Made by a program: the position numbers and the translations under genes
Notes under the pieces: model-generated
Told to the model about the DNA's origin: nothing
What the model saw: only the letters and a program-made list of their open reading frames with translations
Database searches by the model: none
In this document: positions 40,266 through 48,997 of the stretch, piece after piece
How positions within the stretch are numbered: the first letter of the stretch is position 1
How the letters are laid out: every line of letters begins with the position of its first letter
Assembly: GCF_004795105.1 (NCBI RefSeq)
Contig: NZ_SSBL01000036.1
Span: forward strand, 1-60,362
Direction of reading: 5' to 3'
Source of the DNA: Streptomyces sp. A0642
GTDB lineage: Bacteria > Actinomycetota > Actinomycetes > Streptomycetales > Streptomycetaceae
Length of the DNA: 60,362 bases

Positions 40266-41480
40266 ATGAGCAACTCGCACCCCTCCCCCGCCTCCTGGTA
40301 CCGGCCCATGGTCGCCCGCCCGCCCGGCGAGCGGCACCGCACCGCGACCATGCTGGAGCTGTTCTTCGACCTCTGCTTCGTCACGGCCGTGGCCCAGGCG
40401 GCGACGGCGTTCGAGCACGAACTCGCGGAGGGGCGCATCGGCCACGGCGTCCTCGGCTACGCGATGGTGTTCTTCGCGATCTGGTGGGCGTGGATGAACT
40501 TCACCTGGTTCGCCTCCGCCTACGACACCGACGACGTGCCGTACCGGCTGCTCACCCTCGTCCAGATCACCGGTGCCCTGGTCCTCGCCGCCGGTGCGCC
40601 GGAGGCGCTGTCGCACGAGGACTTCACGGTCATCACCTGGGGCTACGTGATCATGCGGCTCGCGATGGTCACCCAGTGGCTGCGCGCCGCCCGGTCCGAC
40701 CCCGACAGGCGCGCCACCTGCCTGCGCTACGCCGTGGGAATCCTCGTCGTGCAGGTCGGCTGGGTGGTACGCCTGGCGCTCCCCGACGACACCCGGCTCC
40801 TCACCTTCGCCGTGCTGGTCCTGGCCGAGCTCGCCGTCCCCGCCTGGGCGGAGCACACGGCCACCACCACCTGGCACCCGCACCACATCGCCGAGCGGTA
40901 CGGCCTGTTCACCCTGATCGTGCTGGGCGAGTCCATCACCGCCGCCACCGGAGCCGTGCACGCCGCACTCGCGTCCCACGCGCCGCTCGGTGACTTCGCC
41001 TCCCTCGTCGTCGGCGGCATCCTGACCGTCTTCGCCCTGTGGTGGCTCTACTTCGCACGGAACGCGAGCGTGCACGACCAGCTCACCTCCCTGCGCACGG
41101 CACTGCTGTGGGGGTACGGCCACTATCTGGTCTTCGCCTCCGCGGCGGCCGTCGGCGCCGGTCTCGCCGTCAACGTGGCCCACGCGACCGGCCACGGACA
41201 CCTTTCCGACCGGGCCGCGGCGGCGGCCTACACCATTCCGGTCGCCGTCTTCGTGACCCTCGTATGGCTGCTGCACCACCGCACCGGCGGTCTGCGCACG
41301 GCGGCCGACGTCCTGCATCCGGTCGCGGTCCTCGCCGTCCTGGCCGCCACGTTCGCTCCCTCCCCGGTCCTGTTCACGGGCGTCATCACCGCGCTCCTCA
41401 TCGCCGCGACGCTGACCTTGTCGGCGCGCAGCGCGGCAGCCGGGGACGCGGAAGGGGACGCGGAGGAAGAAGACGCGTAG
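40266..41480 (+). CDS. Low-temperature requirement protein A (LtrA) family membrane protein
   Basis: 404 residues with eleven to twelve membrane segments. It begins with the LtrA hallmark 'ERHRTATMLELFFDLCFVTAVAQ' (by ends E-R-H and V-A-Q) and contains 'WWAWMNFTWFASAYDTDD', 'ERYGLFTLIVLGESI' and 'WWLYFAR'. LtrA was named from Listeria growth at low temperature, but the molecular role is unknown. Ends with an acidic stretch. Transport is sometimes proposed from its topology. Confidence 0.88.
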   Translation: MSNSHPSPASWYRPMVARPPGERHRTATMLELFFDLCFVTAVAQAATAFEHELAEGRIGHGVLGYAMVFFAIWWAWMNFTWFASAYDTDDVPYRLLTLVQITGALVLAAGAPEALSHEDFTVITWGYVIMRLAMVTQWLRAARSDPDRRATCLRYAVGILVVQVGWVVRLALPDDTRLLTFAVLVLAELAVPAWAEHTATTTWHPHHIAERYGLFTLIVLGESITAATGAVHAALASHAPLGDFASLVVGGILTVFALWWLYFARNASVHDQLTSLRTALLWGYGHYLVFASAAAVGAGLAVNVAHATGHGHLSDRAAAAAYTIPVAVFVTLVWLLHHRTGGLRTAADVLHPVAVLAVLAATFAPSPVLFTGVITALLIAATLTLSARSAAAGDAEGDAEEEDA

Positions 41481-41511
41481 GGCGGGGCCGGCCGGGCGCC
41501 CACCGCGCCCC

Positions 41512-42711
41512 TCAGCCTGTTGTGCGGGCCGCGGCCGGTGACTGGCCCGGCAGCACGATCCCCCGGGCCTGGGCGGCCTTGCCCGGGCGCAGGGTCCACG
41601 GCACGGGAGAGGTCTCGGCCAGCCAGCCCTCGGCGAGGATTCCGCCCACGACCACGCCGCGCAGCGAGCGCGACAGCTTCTTCCAGCCCAGCCCCTTGCA
41701 CAGCTGCCCGTACGACGGCCCATGTCCGTGCTCCGCGCGGAAGGCCACGGTGAACTCGGCCGCCTCCCGGCCGCAGTCCGGGTGCGCGTCCCGCCACGCC
41801 TCGTAGTCACCCGCCGCGGCCCGCGGCGCGGGGACGGGTGAGGGCGCGGACATGAACGCCTTGGTGATCCGCCCGAAGGCGCACCGGCACGACGCGCACT
41901 GCTCCACGGCCTCCACGTGCCGCAGCAGGGCCGGGCTGATGCCGGACTTCCACTCCGCCCACTGGGCCGGGGTGATGTCCACGAGTTCCGTCGCGGCCGC
42001 CGCCTCGCGCGCCACCCTGCGCTCCGCCTCCTCCGCGGCGCGTGCCGCGACCTCCTCCGGCGTACGGAACATGCCGGCGAGGTGCCGCACCGCCGGGCCG
42101 AGCCGGTACGTCCGGCCGGAGACCTCCGCCAGGAACCCCTTCTCGAGGAGGACGGGCACGGCTGGGTAGCAGGCGACGGGCAGCTCGTCGGGCGCCTCGC
42201 CGACGAGTTCGTCCGTGCAGTACGCCGCCAGGAACAGCGCGGCGAGCCGTGCGGCGGGCGAGGTCTTCTTCACCGGCTTGGCGAGGCGCGTCCGCATGGC
42301 CCATCCGGAGACCTTCGACCGTGCGGCCTTGCCGAGGGGCAGCGCGTGCCGCGGCCCCGGCGCCATATCTGGCACGATGATCCCGGCCGGCTTGTCCGGG
42401 TCACCGTCGAGCAGCGAGCCGGGCACCTGCCATCCGGCGGCGACCAGCTCGGCGACGGCCTGCTCCGGATCGTCCAGCCGCAGCGACCGCAGGTCCGTGC
42501 CGGTCAGGTTCCCGGTCCCGGCCCGCGCGGCCCGGATCGCGACCACGACGGCGAGGAGCTGCGCGTCGACGGAGGTGAGCGGCAGGCCGGCCACGTACGA
42601 GAGGAGCTCGCGCGCCGCCTCCCCCTGGCGTGGCGTCAGCAGAAAGGGCTGGGGCGCGGCGGGCAGAGGCGGCACAGCGGCGGTCTCGGCCGAAAAGGCA
42701 GGCTTGGGCAC
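41512..42711 (-). CDS. Hypothetical protein with a Cys-rich centre
   Basis: About 399 residues from GTG 42711 (MPKPAFSAETAAVPP). TTAGAT (42722-42717) lies 5 nt upstream and a TGACTT element 17 bp further, so a leaderless start is likely; a start at 42834 is the alternative. The C-terminal third has 'CASCRCAFGRITKAF' and 'AWRDAHPDCGREAAEF', so four clustered cysteines. A wHTH-like segment 'KGLGWKKLSRSLRGVVVGGILA' follows. It may bind nucleic acid or metal. No named family is recognised. Confidence 0.72.
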   Translation of the reverse strand: MPKPAFSAETAAVPPLPAAPQPFLLTPRQGEAARELLSYVAGLPLTSVDAQLLAVVVAIRAARAGTGNLTGTDLRSLRLDDPEQAVAELVAAGWQVPGSLLDGDPDKPAGIIVPDMAPGPRHALPLGKAARSKVSGWAMRTRLAKPVKKTSPAARLAALFLAAYCTDELVGEAPDELPVACYPAVPVLLEKGFLAEVSGRTYRLGPAVRHLAGMFRTPEEVAARAAEEAERRVAREAAAATELVDITPAQWAEWKSGISPALLRHVEAVEQCASCRCAFGRITKAFMSAPSPVPAPRAAAGDYEAWRDAHPDCGREAAEFTVAFRAEHGHGPSYGQLCKGLGWKKLSRSLRGVVVGGILAEGWLAETSPVPWTLRPGKAAQARGIVLPGQSPAAARTTG

Positions 42712-43029
42712 ATCACATCTAACGGTGATCACACCACGGAAGTCACGCGTGACGTGGAGCACAAACCCGGGGGCCGGTGCACGCCTCGGCGGCGTACCCA
42801 CCGCCCCCCTTCCGGGCCGGGCCGGAACACTCACGCCGGGCGGCCCCCTCCGACGAGGCGAACACCCCTCCCGGGCGCGTCAGCGGGACGACAGGCGGGC
42901 GTTAGCAGAACATGAGCGGCGGGCGAGAAGCTTCCTATGTCAGCAGGTCAGGAGGGGGAGCGGTTCGCCGCAAGTTCCGGACCACGGCTGCATGACCACA
43001 CTCCACCGCCACACACTCGGGGAATTCAC

Positions 43030-43800
43030 ATGCGTACGATCCACTCCCGCAAGCGCACCGCCACGCTCGGCGCCGCCGTCACCGCCGTCCTCGCTCTCGC
43101 CCTCACCGCCTGCGGCGGGGACGACGGCGGCACGAAGTCGGCCGGCCCGGCGGACAGCGCCGCGAAGACCACCGCCTCGGCGGGCGCCTCGCAGTCCACC
43201 GGCTCGGACACGACCACGGACGGCGCGACGACCGCCGCCGCCTCGAAGAAGGTCACGTCCCAGACGGGCGCGTCCAAGACCGGCACCGCGAAGACCACCG
43301 GCGGCACCAAGTCTACCGGCGGCAACACCAGCGACAGCTACGCCTACAAGCACCCCTGCACGAGCGACAACCTGTCGGTGCGGGTGTACCCCCGTGAGGG
43401 CTCGGCCACCCAGCAGGTGATCGAGGTCAACAACACGGGCGCGAACTCCTGCGGCCTGAGCTACTTCCCCCGGGTCAGCCTGGGCAGCGCGAGCGCCAAG
43501 GACCACAGCGGCGACATCACCCCCCTGGTCCCGGGTGGCCTCGGCGGCGCCCCCGCGTACCCGGTCAAGCCGAAGACCGCCGCCATCGCGGTGATCGACC
43601 TCAACCCGGGCGGCGGAAACGGCGTGACCTGGATCAACGAGCTGAACGTCCTGGCCGACGGCGACCACATGCCCAACGCCGAGCAGCTCAACTTCCCCCT
43701 CGGCCCCGACGTGAAGGTCGGCGAGCCGAAGCTGGGCCTCTACAGCGCCACGATCGCCGACGCGGTGGCCTCCATGAAGCAGGCCGACTCCAAGTCCTGA
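43030..43800 (+). CDS. DUF4232 lipoprotein
   Basis: 256 residues from ATG 43030. Lipobox 'LTAC' with Cys-28, then a Thr/Ser/Ala/Gly-rich linker (40-115) and a DUF4232 domain (about 120-250) with Cys pair 'YKHPCTSDNLSV' and 'GANSCGLSYFP', likely a disulfide. DUF4232 has a beta-sandwich fold; function unknown. It is probably surface-exposed. No obvious operon partners. Confidence 0.88.
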   Translation: MRTIHSRKRTATLGAAVTAVLALALTACGGDDGGTKSAGPADSAAKTTASAGASQSTGSDTTTDGATTAAASKKVTSQTGASKTGTAKTTGGTKSTGGNTSDSYAYKHPCTSDNLSVRVYPREGSATQQVIEVNNTGANSCGLSYFPRVSLGSASAKDHSGDITPLVPGGLGGAPAYPVKPKTAAIAVIDLNPGGGNGVTWINELNVLADGDHMPNAEQLNFPLGPDVKVGEPKLGLYSATIADAVASMKQADSKS

Positions 43801-43844
43801 CCCGCGGCGCGCCCCAGTGGATCGGCGCACGCCCCCCGAAGTCC

Positions 43845-43893
43845 CCCCGAAAGCCTCCTGACGGCCGCAACCCCCGTCAGGAGGCTTTCGGGG
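43845..43893. terminator. 20-bp stem terminator after the DUF4232 gene
   Basis: 43845-43864 pairs perfectly with 43874-43893 around a 9-nt loop, 45 nt after the stop codon. Confidence 0.85.
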
Positions 43894-44214
43894 TTCCCGT
43901 GGCCGCTCCCGTAGGGGAGTCGCCCCCTTCGCTCTCACCTTCGCGATCGCTTTGCAGGGCCGGCCCAGATGATCTCCTACGCGCACCCCCGAGCGGGAAG
44001 CCTTCGCCCGAGGGATCCGGACGGGCGAGGCCGGCCGCTTCGCCGGGCTCCGGCGCTCGACCGCCCCGGCAACCGGCTGACACGGTGGCGTCCGATGAGT
44101 TTTCCCGCGTACCGCAGTCAAAGATCACGTTGACGCGTTGCGGGCACGAGCACGGCCCACCGCGCACCGCCCGTATCCACTGACCGCCCCACACGAGACG
44201 CCGAGGACCCCACG
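43894..44214. other. Intergenic region without a recognised gene
   Basis: Short open frames on both strands here lack a ribosome site or codon bias, and I see no RNA gene. The last 40 bases are the untranslated leader of the DHFR-like gene (GAGGA at about 44200). Confidence 0.5.
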
Positions 44215-44787
44215 ATGCGCACCCTGATCAGCACCGCCTTCATCTCCCTCGACGGCGTGATGGAGGCCCCGGGCGGAGAGCCCGGGTACCGGAACTCCGG
44301 ATGGACCTTCAAGGACGTCGAGTTCCTCCCCGAGGCATTCGAGATCAAGGGCCGGGAGCAGGGCGAAGCCACGGCGATGCTGCTGGGCCGGAACAGCTAT
44401 GAGGCATTCAGCCCGGTGTGGCCCGACATGGAGGACTTCGCCGACTACAAGGTCATGCCCAAGTACGTCGTCTCCACCACCCTCACCGAGGACGACCTCG
44501 TCGCGAACTGGGGCGAGACCACGATCCTGCGCTCCCTCGATGAGGTCGCCGCGTTGAAGGAGACGGAGGGCGGCCCGATCATCGTCCACGGCAGCGCCTC
44601 CCTGAATCACGCCCTCTCGGACGCGGGCCTGATCGACCGGTACCACCTGCTCGTCTTCCCCCTCCTGCTCGGCGCGGGAAAGCGCCTGTTCAGCGCCACG
44701 GACAAGGACACCCAGAAGCTGAAGCTCGTCGAGCACGAGGCCTACGCCAACGGCCTGCAGAAGAACGTTTTCGACGTCGTCCACTGA
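44215..44787 (+). CDS. Dihydrofolate reductase-like (RibD C-terminal domain) protein
   Basis: 190 residues. Begins MRTLISTAFISLDGVMEAPGG and has 'AMLLGRNSYEAFSPVWPD', 'KYVVSTTL' and 'GPIIVHGSASLNHALSDAGLIDRY' (by ends G-P-I and D-R-Y), the pattern of the RibD-C/DHFR-like family. Such proteins reduce pteridine or riboflavin precursors with NADPH, but most members are uncharacterised. Start ATG 44215 with GAGGA. Probably monocistronic. Confidence 0.9.
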   Translation: MRTLISTAFISLDGVMEAPGGEPGYRNSGWTFKDVEFLPEAFEIKGREQGEATAMLLGRNSYEAFSPVWPDMEDFADYKVMPKYVVSTTLTEDDLVANWGETTILRSLDEVAALKETEGGPIIVHGSASLNHALSDAGLIDRYHLLVFPLLLGAGKRLFSATDKDTQKLKLVEHEAYANGLQKNVFDVVH

Positions 44788-44925
44788 CAAGCCCCTCCAC
44801 GGCCGGCGACGAGGCGCCCTCCCCCGTCCGGCGGAGGCCCTCCGCGCCGCAGTCCTCCTCATGGGGCGTACGGAACAGGCGCGGAGGGCGACGCGAGGAC
44901 CGGACGCGCGGGACAGGCTGGACGC

Positions 44926-45480
44926 ATGGAGAGGAAGACCAGGAACCCCGCCCCGTCACCCCCACCCGCCGCCTCGCCCCCCGCACCGCGCTGGGCCGTG
45001 CGGGCGGCGCACCTCGCCGCCCTCGCTGTCCTGCCGTCCGGGCTGTGGCGCATCGCGCTCGTCCTGGGAGTCCCGGCGGGGTACACGGCCGACGGGTTCG
45101 CGGCCTTCGAGACGCCTGGCGCGAAGGCGTGGATGCTGTTCCTGAGCGTGGCCACCGAGTCGCTGGCCCTCCTGACCCTCGGCCTGGTCCGCCCGTGGGG
45201 CGAGGTGCTGCCGCGCTGGATCCCGCGTGTGGGCGGGCGGACGGTCCACCCCCTGGCCGCCACCGGGGCCGCGCTCCTCGGAGCCGTCTGCCTCACCGCG
45301 CTGTGGACGCCGATGGCGTGGTGGTGGACCTTTCCGCACGCCGGCATGACCCGCACCGGCCACCTCGTCGTGGGACTGCTCTACCAGCCGCTCGTCCTCT
45401 GGGGCCCGCTGCTGGGCGCGGTCGCCCTCGCCTACCACCGCCGCCGCACGGGACGAGTCCTGTCCGCCGGGAAAAGGTGA
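44926..45480 (+). CDS. Four-helix hypothetical membrane protein
   Basis: 184 residues. A Pro/Ala-rich N-terminus is followed by four membrane segments: about 28-47, 68-90, 105-130 and 148-170. The residue set 'LPSGLWRIALVLG' and 'PMAWWWTFPHAGMTRTGH' is distinctive. There is a basic cytoplasmic end. I do not know the family or function. It ends 73 bp before the next gene. Confidence 0.75.
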   Translation: MERKTRNPAPSPPPAASPPAPRWAVRAAHLAALAVLPSGLWRIALVLGVPAGYTADGFAAFETPGAKAWMLFLSVATESLALLTLGLVRPWGEVLPRWIPRVGGRTVHPLAATGAALLGAVCLTALWTPMAWWWTFPHAGMTRTGHLVVGLLYQPLVLWGPLLGAVALAYHRRRTGRVLSAGKR

Positions 45481-45553
45481 AGGGAACGTTCCGCCGAGGC
45501 CCCCTCGTTACGCCTGCGCCGTCCACGTCACCCGCAACCGCCCGAGGAGAACC

Positions 45554-46228
45554 GTGCCCGAACCCACCCCCGTCACCACCGCCGCCCTCCCCGCGCTGCC
45601 GCCGCTGAGTACGCAGGCCGAGACACTGATCGGGCTAGGGGTCCACGAGATCGCCGGCCTGTCCGCTGCCGACATCCGCGACCTCGCCAAGGCCGGCGAA
45701 GCCGGAGAAGACGGCGGGCTGCTCGCCGTCCACCCGGACCGCGCCCCCGCATCCGCGCTCGCCCCCCTGCTCCGCCGCGACGGCAAGCCGGGTTTCGTCG
45801 TCGTCGACATGGACGACGTCGACCTCTTCACCCCGATCGACACCGTCACGGTCCCCGACGCACCGCTCTACGTCCTCGGCGGCGTCGACCGCGGTGACCA
45901 CATGGCCAACTGGAGCCCGGACGAGGCGCTGCCCGCCCTCACCGCGCAGGACCGCACCCCGCTGCTGCTCACCGAGGGCATCCACTGGGTCCTGCAGCAG
46001 CCCGCCGCCCTGGAGCGCGCCCACTGCTTCATGACCATCGGCTCCCGGCTGCGCAAGGCCGGCGGCGCCCTCGACGCCCGTACGCCCGCGCTCTGGATCA
46101 GCAACGGGACCGGCAGGGACGGCCGCGAGCGGCGCAACGCCCCGAAGGCCGGCTGGTGCTGGGCGGGCAACCGGCACACCTGGCTCGGTTTCGGCTCCAC
46201 GACGGGCCGCCGCCTCCCGGACGCGTAG
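45554..46228 (+). CDS. DUF5701 family protein
   Basis: 224 residues from GTG 45554. 'QAETLIGLGVHEIAGLS', 'PGFVVVDMDDVDLFTPI', 'LYVLGGVDRGDHMANWSPDEALP' (by ends) and 'AGWCWAGNRHTWLGFGS' match DUF5701, an actinobacterial family with no known function. No export signal, so cytosolic. Confidence 0.83.
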   Translation: MPEPTPVTTAALPALPPLSTQAETLIGLGVHEIAGLSAADIRDLAKAGEAGEDGGLLAVHPDRAPASALAPLLRRDGKPGFVVVDMDDVDLFTPIDTVTVPDAPLYVLGGVDRGDHMANWSPDEALPALTAQDRTPLLLTEGIHWVLQQPAALERAHCFMTIGSRLRKAGGALDARTPALWISNGTGRDGRERRNAPKAGWCWAGNRHTWLGFGSTTGRRLPDA

Positions 46229-46278
46229 GGCGGCGGCCACCCCGCCCGGCTGTCACACCGCCTCGCTACGCTCCCCGC

Positions 46279-46713
46279 ATGCCTGCCTTCCGCGACTTCA
46301 ACTTCAAACTGCTCGTCATCGAACAGCTCATGTACAACGACGGGACCCTCACGCCCGCCTTCCGCATCGCCGACTGCCTGAAGGCGAAGGGCATCGACGA
46401 CCCGCAGACGTACGCGTACGACAACGACCTCACCCACACCGTCCTCGCCGAGTCCCGCGAGCACTTCGAGGCGCTGGAGATCAGCGCGGAGCTGCTGGCG
46501 ACCGTCGAAGAGCTCAGTCTCGACGGCGGGCTCGAGGTGTACCAGGAGTGCTCCCCGGTCTGGGACGGCGAGGACGACCTCTTCGACGTGCGTTCGCTCG
46601 ACGACCTCGACCTGCTGCCGAACCTGAAGCTGATCGAGGGAGTCGAGGACTGCGGTATGGGCGCCGCCTTCGACGCCGACGTGCTGGCGGCCCGGGGGAT
46701 CGCCGTCGAATGA
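46279..46713 (+). CDS. DUF6892-like protein
   Basis: 144 residues. 'FRDFNFKLLVIEQLMYND' at the start recalls DUF6892-type proteins that appear near polymorphic-toxin loci. The rest is acidic. TACGCT (46267-46272) precedes the ATG by 6 nt, so it is probably leaderless. It starts 50 bp after the DUF5701 gene. Function unknown. Confidence 0.75.
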   Translation: MPAFRDFNFKLLVIEQLMYNDGTLTPAFRIADCLKAKGIDDPQTYAYDNDLTHTVLAESREHFEALEISAELLATVEELSLDGGLEVYQECSPVWDGEDDLFDVRSLDDLDLLPNLKLIEGVEDCGMGAAFDADVLAARGIAVE

Positions 46714-46823
46714 CCCCGGCCCGTCCTCGCGGCGGCCGGTGCCTCGGCATCGGCCGCCGCGACGACGGCCTCTGAGTACCCCTACTCATGCCCTGCACCG
46801 CCCCGGCCCCGGAGACTCCAGCC

Positions 46824-47408
46824 ATGTCCCTCACCCGGCACCTTCGCCGTACAGCCGCAGCAACCGCTCTCCTCGCCCTCACCGCGACCGCGTGCGGCAG
46901 CGAACACGCCGGGCGGCAAGAGGCCCGGTCGGCGAGTCCGCGCCCCTCGTTCACGCCCCGGCCGAAGTGCGCCCAGCCCACCGAGGCTCCCCCGGTCACG
47001 GCGTCCTCCTCCCCCGCCGCCGCCACGACCGCCCCACCCCGGCGCGGAAGCGGCGAGGACCAGCCCCCCAACTACGCCGACAACCACGCCTACCGCATGT
47101 CGGCCGAGCTCAGCCCGGCCCAACGCGCCAAGGGCGAGGCATCGGCCGCGCTCATCCGGTACGAGCTGGAGAAGGCCCGCAAGGAGGGCGACGTCAGCGA
47201 ACGGCGGATCACGGCGGCGCTGAAGCACCTCGGCTGCGGGCCGGAGCACGGCATGTACATAGGGGACGGGTTCTACAGCGTTCACACGGGGGACGTGTGT
47301 GTGTCCGGTCTCGCGACGGAGCGGGAACTCACCATCGAGGTGCACGGCGCCTACGCCGAACCCCAGCCGGGGACGGGGCCGTGCGTGGAGAACCGCGGCG
47401 GCCACTGA
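46824..47408 (+). CDS. Hypothetical lipoprotein
   Basis: 194 residues from ATG 46824 (GGAG upstream); an earlier in-frame ATG at 46788 would only lengthen the region before the signal. Lipobox 'ATAC' with Cys-24; a Pro/Ser/Ala-rich linker (30-75); then an all-helical region with 'ALIRYELEKARKEGDVSERRI' (by ends A-L-I and R-R-I) and several Cys residues in the last third. No family is recognised. Confidence 0.78.
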   Translation: MSLTRHLRRTAAATALLALTATACGSEHAGRQEARSASPRPSFTPRPKCAQPTEAPPVTASSSPAAATTAPPRRGSGEDQPPNYADNHAYRMSAELSPAQRAKGEASAALIRYELEKARKEGDVSERRITAALKHLGCGPEHGMYIGDGFYSVHTGDVCVSGLATERELTIEVHGAYAEPQPGTGPCVENRGGH

Positions 47409-47457
47409 GAGCCGGCCGAGGGCGGCGCACCACTGACGCCCGGTCAGGCCGGGCGTA

Positions 47458-47471
47458 CGGACACGTGTCCG
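47458..47471. promoter_or_regulatory. Perfect 14-bp palindrome before the DUF402 gene
   Basis: CGGACACGTGTCCG, centred about 36 bp before the likely start at 47501, so it overlaps the -35 of the CATGAT (47488-47493) promoter. A dimeric repressor operator is likely. Confidence 0.5.
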
Positions 47472-47500
47472 GGGCCCTCGCCGCGGGCATGATCAATCGC

Positions 47501-48202
47501 ATGAAAGCGGGCAAGAGGGACGACGCGAGCAGCATCACGAGGGCCGGTGCGACCATCGGCACGAGCAGCCCCGGGACCGCCCAGCCGGGCCGGATCCTGC
47601 ACTGGAACTTCTTCATAGGCGGCCACCTGAGCGCCTCCGTACCCGTACGCCTCGTCGAACAGACACCGGCGGGCCAGCTGGTCTGGATGGAGTCGGGCAC
47701 CCCCATGTGGCACACGGCTCTCCCCCGCGGCGCCACACACCTGCGGGACATCGCCCCGCACGAGCGGCCCGCCGAGGGCTATCCCGTGGTCGCGGGCCGG
47801 TGGCCGATGGGCAACGCCCTCTTCTACCAGCCGACGGACGCCGCGCACTCCGTGCTGTGGCTCTTCGGCCGCAGACAGAGGTTCCGCGGCTGGTACGTCA
47901 ACCTCGAACGCCGCGTCCACCACGGCGACGACATCGACATCGCCGACCACGAGCTCGACATCAACGTGGCCCCGGACCGGAGCTGGCAGTGGAAGGACGA
48001 GGAGTCCTTCGCCGAGAAGACGGGCCATCCCGCCTACTGGACCGCGGAAGAAGCCGCGGCCATCAGGACCGAAGGGGCCAGGGTCGCCCGGCTCGCCGAG
48101 GCCGGAACGTTCCCCTTCGACGGCTCCTGGTGCGATTTCCGGCCGCCGCGGACCTGGCGGACCCCGCCCCGGCCCCCGGTCCCCCGCCACCCTCTCCTCT
48201 GA
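47501..48202 (+). CDS. DUF402 domain protein
   Basis: 233 residues from ATG 47501, which is 7 nt after CATGAT (leaderless); an ATG at 47489 adds four residues. The middle has the DUF402 pattern: 'HWNFFIGGHLSASVPVRLVEQ', 'WLFGRRQRFRGWYVNLERRVH' (by ends W-L-F and R-V-H), 'IDIADHELDINVAPD', with the phosphatase-like Asp/Glu ligands. DUF402 includes tri- and diphosphatases and RNA-associated enzymes. Substrate unknown. Confidence 0.85.
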   Translation: MKAGKRDDASSITRAGATIGTSSPGTAQPGRILHWNFFIGGHLSASVPVRLVEQTPAGQLVWMESGTPMWHTALPRGATHLRDIAPHERPAEGYPVVAGRWPMGNALFYQPTDAAHSVLWLFGRRQRFRGWYVNLERRVHHGDDIDIADHELDINVAPDRSWQWKDEESFAEKTGHPAYWTAEEAAAIRTEGARVARLAEAGTFPFDGSWCDFRPPRTWRTPPRPPVPRHPLL

Positions 48203-48506
48203 CCGCGACCGGCCCGGCCTCCCCCGATGGGTGCGGTTCGCCCCTCCTCGCAGGTCTCGGCCAGGGTGGCGCGATGGCGATCATTGCCCGGCGTCACCCT
48301 CCGTGATACACAGAGTAACCAGACGTAAATCCCTCACACACCGATTCGATCCGCAGGTCAGGGCGGCCAGACCGGTCATATGTACGAGATCCGGGTAAAG
48401 AGAGCCGCCAAGTCGTCGTACGAGAGCAGTTTCATCAGCGAAGATAGAGGGTGACTCGTGCCGTGCGGCACGGGCGTCGAACTACCCAACAGGGGCGGTG
48501 ACTTAC
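48203..48506 (+). other. cmd operon upstream region
   Basis: About 300 bp without a gene. It is lower in GC than its surroundings in 48300-48460. A small hairpin (48457-48472, CGTGCC/GGCACG) lies in the likely leader. A GATAGA or GAAGAT hexamer near 48440 could be a -10. AGGGGCGG (48491-48498) serves the first cmd gene. No other sites are clear to me. Confidence 0.5.
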
Positions 48507-48815
48507 ATGATCCTGGCAGCTGAGAAGGGTGACATCACCACCATCATCGGCGGAATCGCCCCGAACTGGGGGCCGTTCGGGACCTTGGGCAACGAGGCCC
48601 GCGTCATGATCGAGGTCGTGATGGCGATCTCGATCCTGCTCTGCCTGGGCATCGCCGTCTGGGGCGCGGCCAAACAGCGCATCGGCGCGACGGCCCTGCG
48701 TGACACGTTCAGCGCGGAACAGGGCAAGGGACTGATCGTCGCCGGCCTGACCGGTGTGTTCATCATCGGATCGCTGGGCACCGTGTTCACCATCGTCTAC
48801 GGGATGGCCGTCTAA
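48507..48815 (+). CDS. cmdF: Small two-helix membrane protein, cmdF (VirB2-like)
   Basis: 102 residues from ATG 48507; an in-frame GTG at 48498 would add three residues. N-terminal residues 'ILAAEKGDITTIIGGIAPNW' precede two membrane helices (about 35-55 and 75-100) with a short polar loop 'GAAKQRIGATALRDTFSAEQGKG' (by ends). This is the layout of VirB2/TrbC-like pilin subunits and TcpD-like proteins. In S. coelicolor the position corresponds to cmdF (SCO4131, recalled). Role inferred from cluster order. Confidence 0.7.
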   Translation: MILAAEKGDITTIIGGIAPNWGPFGTLGNEARVMIEVVMAISILLCLGIAVWGAAKQRIGATALRDTFSAEQGKGLIVAGLTGVFIIGSLGTVFTIVYGMAV

Positions 48816-48997
48816 CCACCCGTCGGCCCACGCCCAGGGGCGGTCCCGCCCCACCCTCACCATCCGTCCGTCGTGCCCACCGGCAGAGGTTGCGTCTCCC
48901 TGATGACGAGTCACCACACCGCCTCCGCGCGGAAACCAGCACGGCTACCGTCGTACAAGGAGACGGTTCAGGCAACGCTTGAGGGGGCGTACGCGGC

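Noticed and set aside
39987..41810. 607-residue minus-strand frame opposite ltrA
   Set aside because: The plus-strand LtrA protein is well supported; only the last 86 codons beyond the ltrA start look coding, and these are reported as a separate small gene.
43894..44214. Short open frames in this gap (up to about 105 codons on the minus strand)
   Set aside because: No ribosome site, poor codon bias, and part of the frame lies over the leader of the DHFR-like gene.
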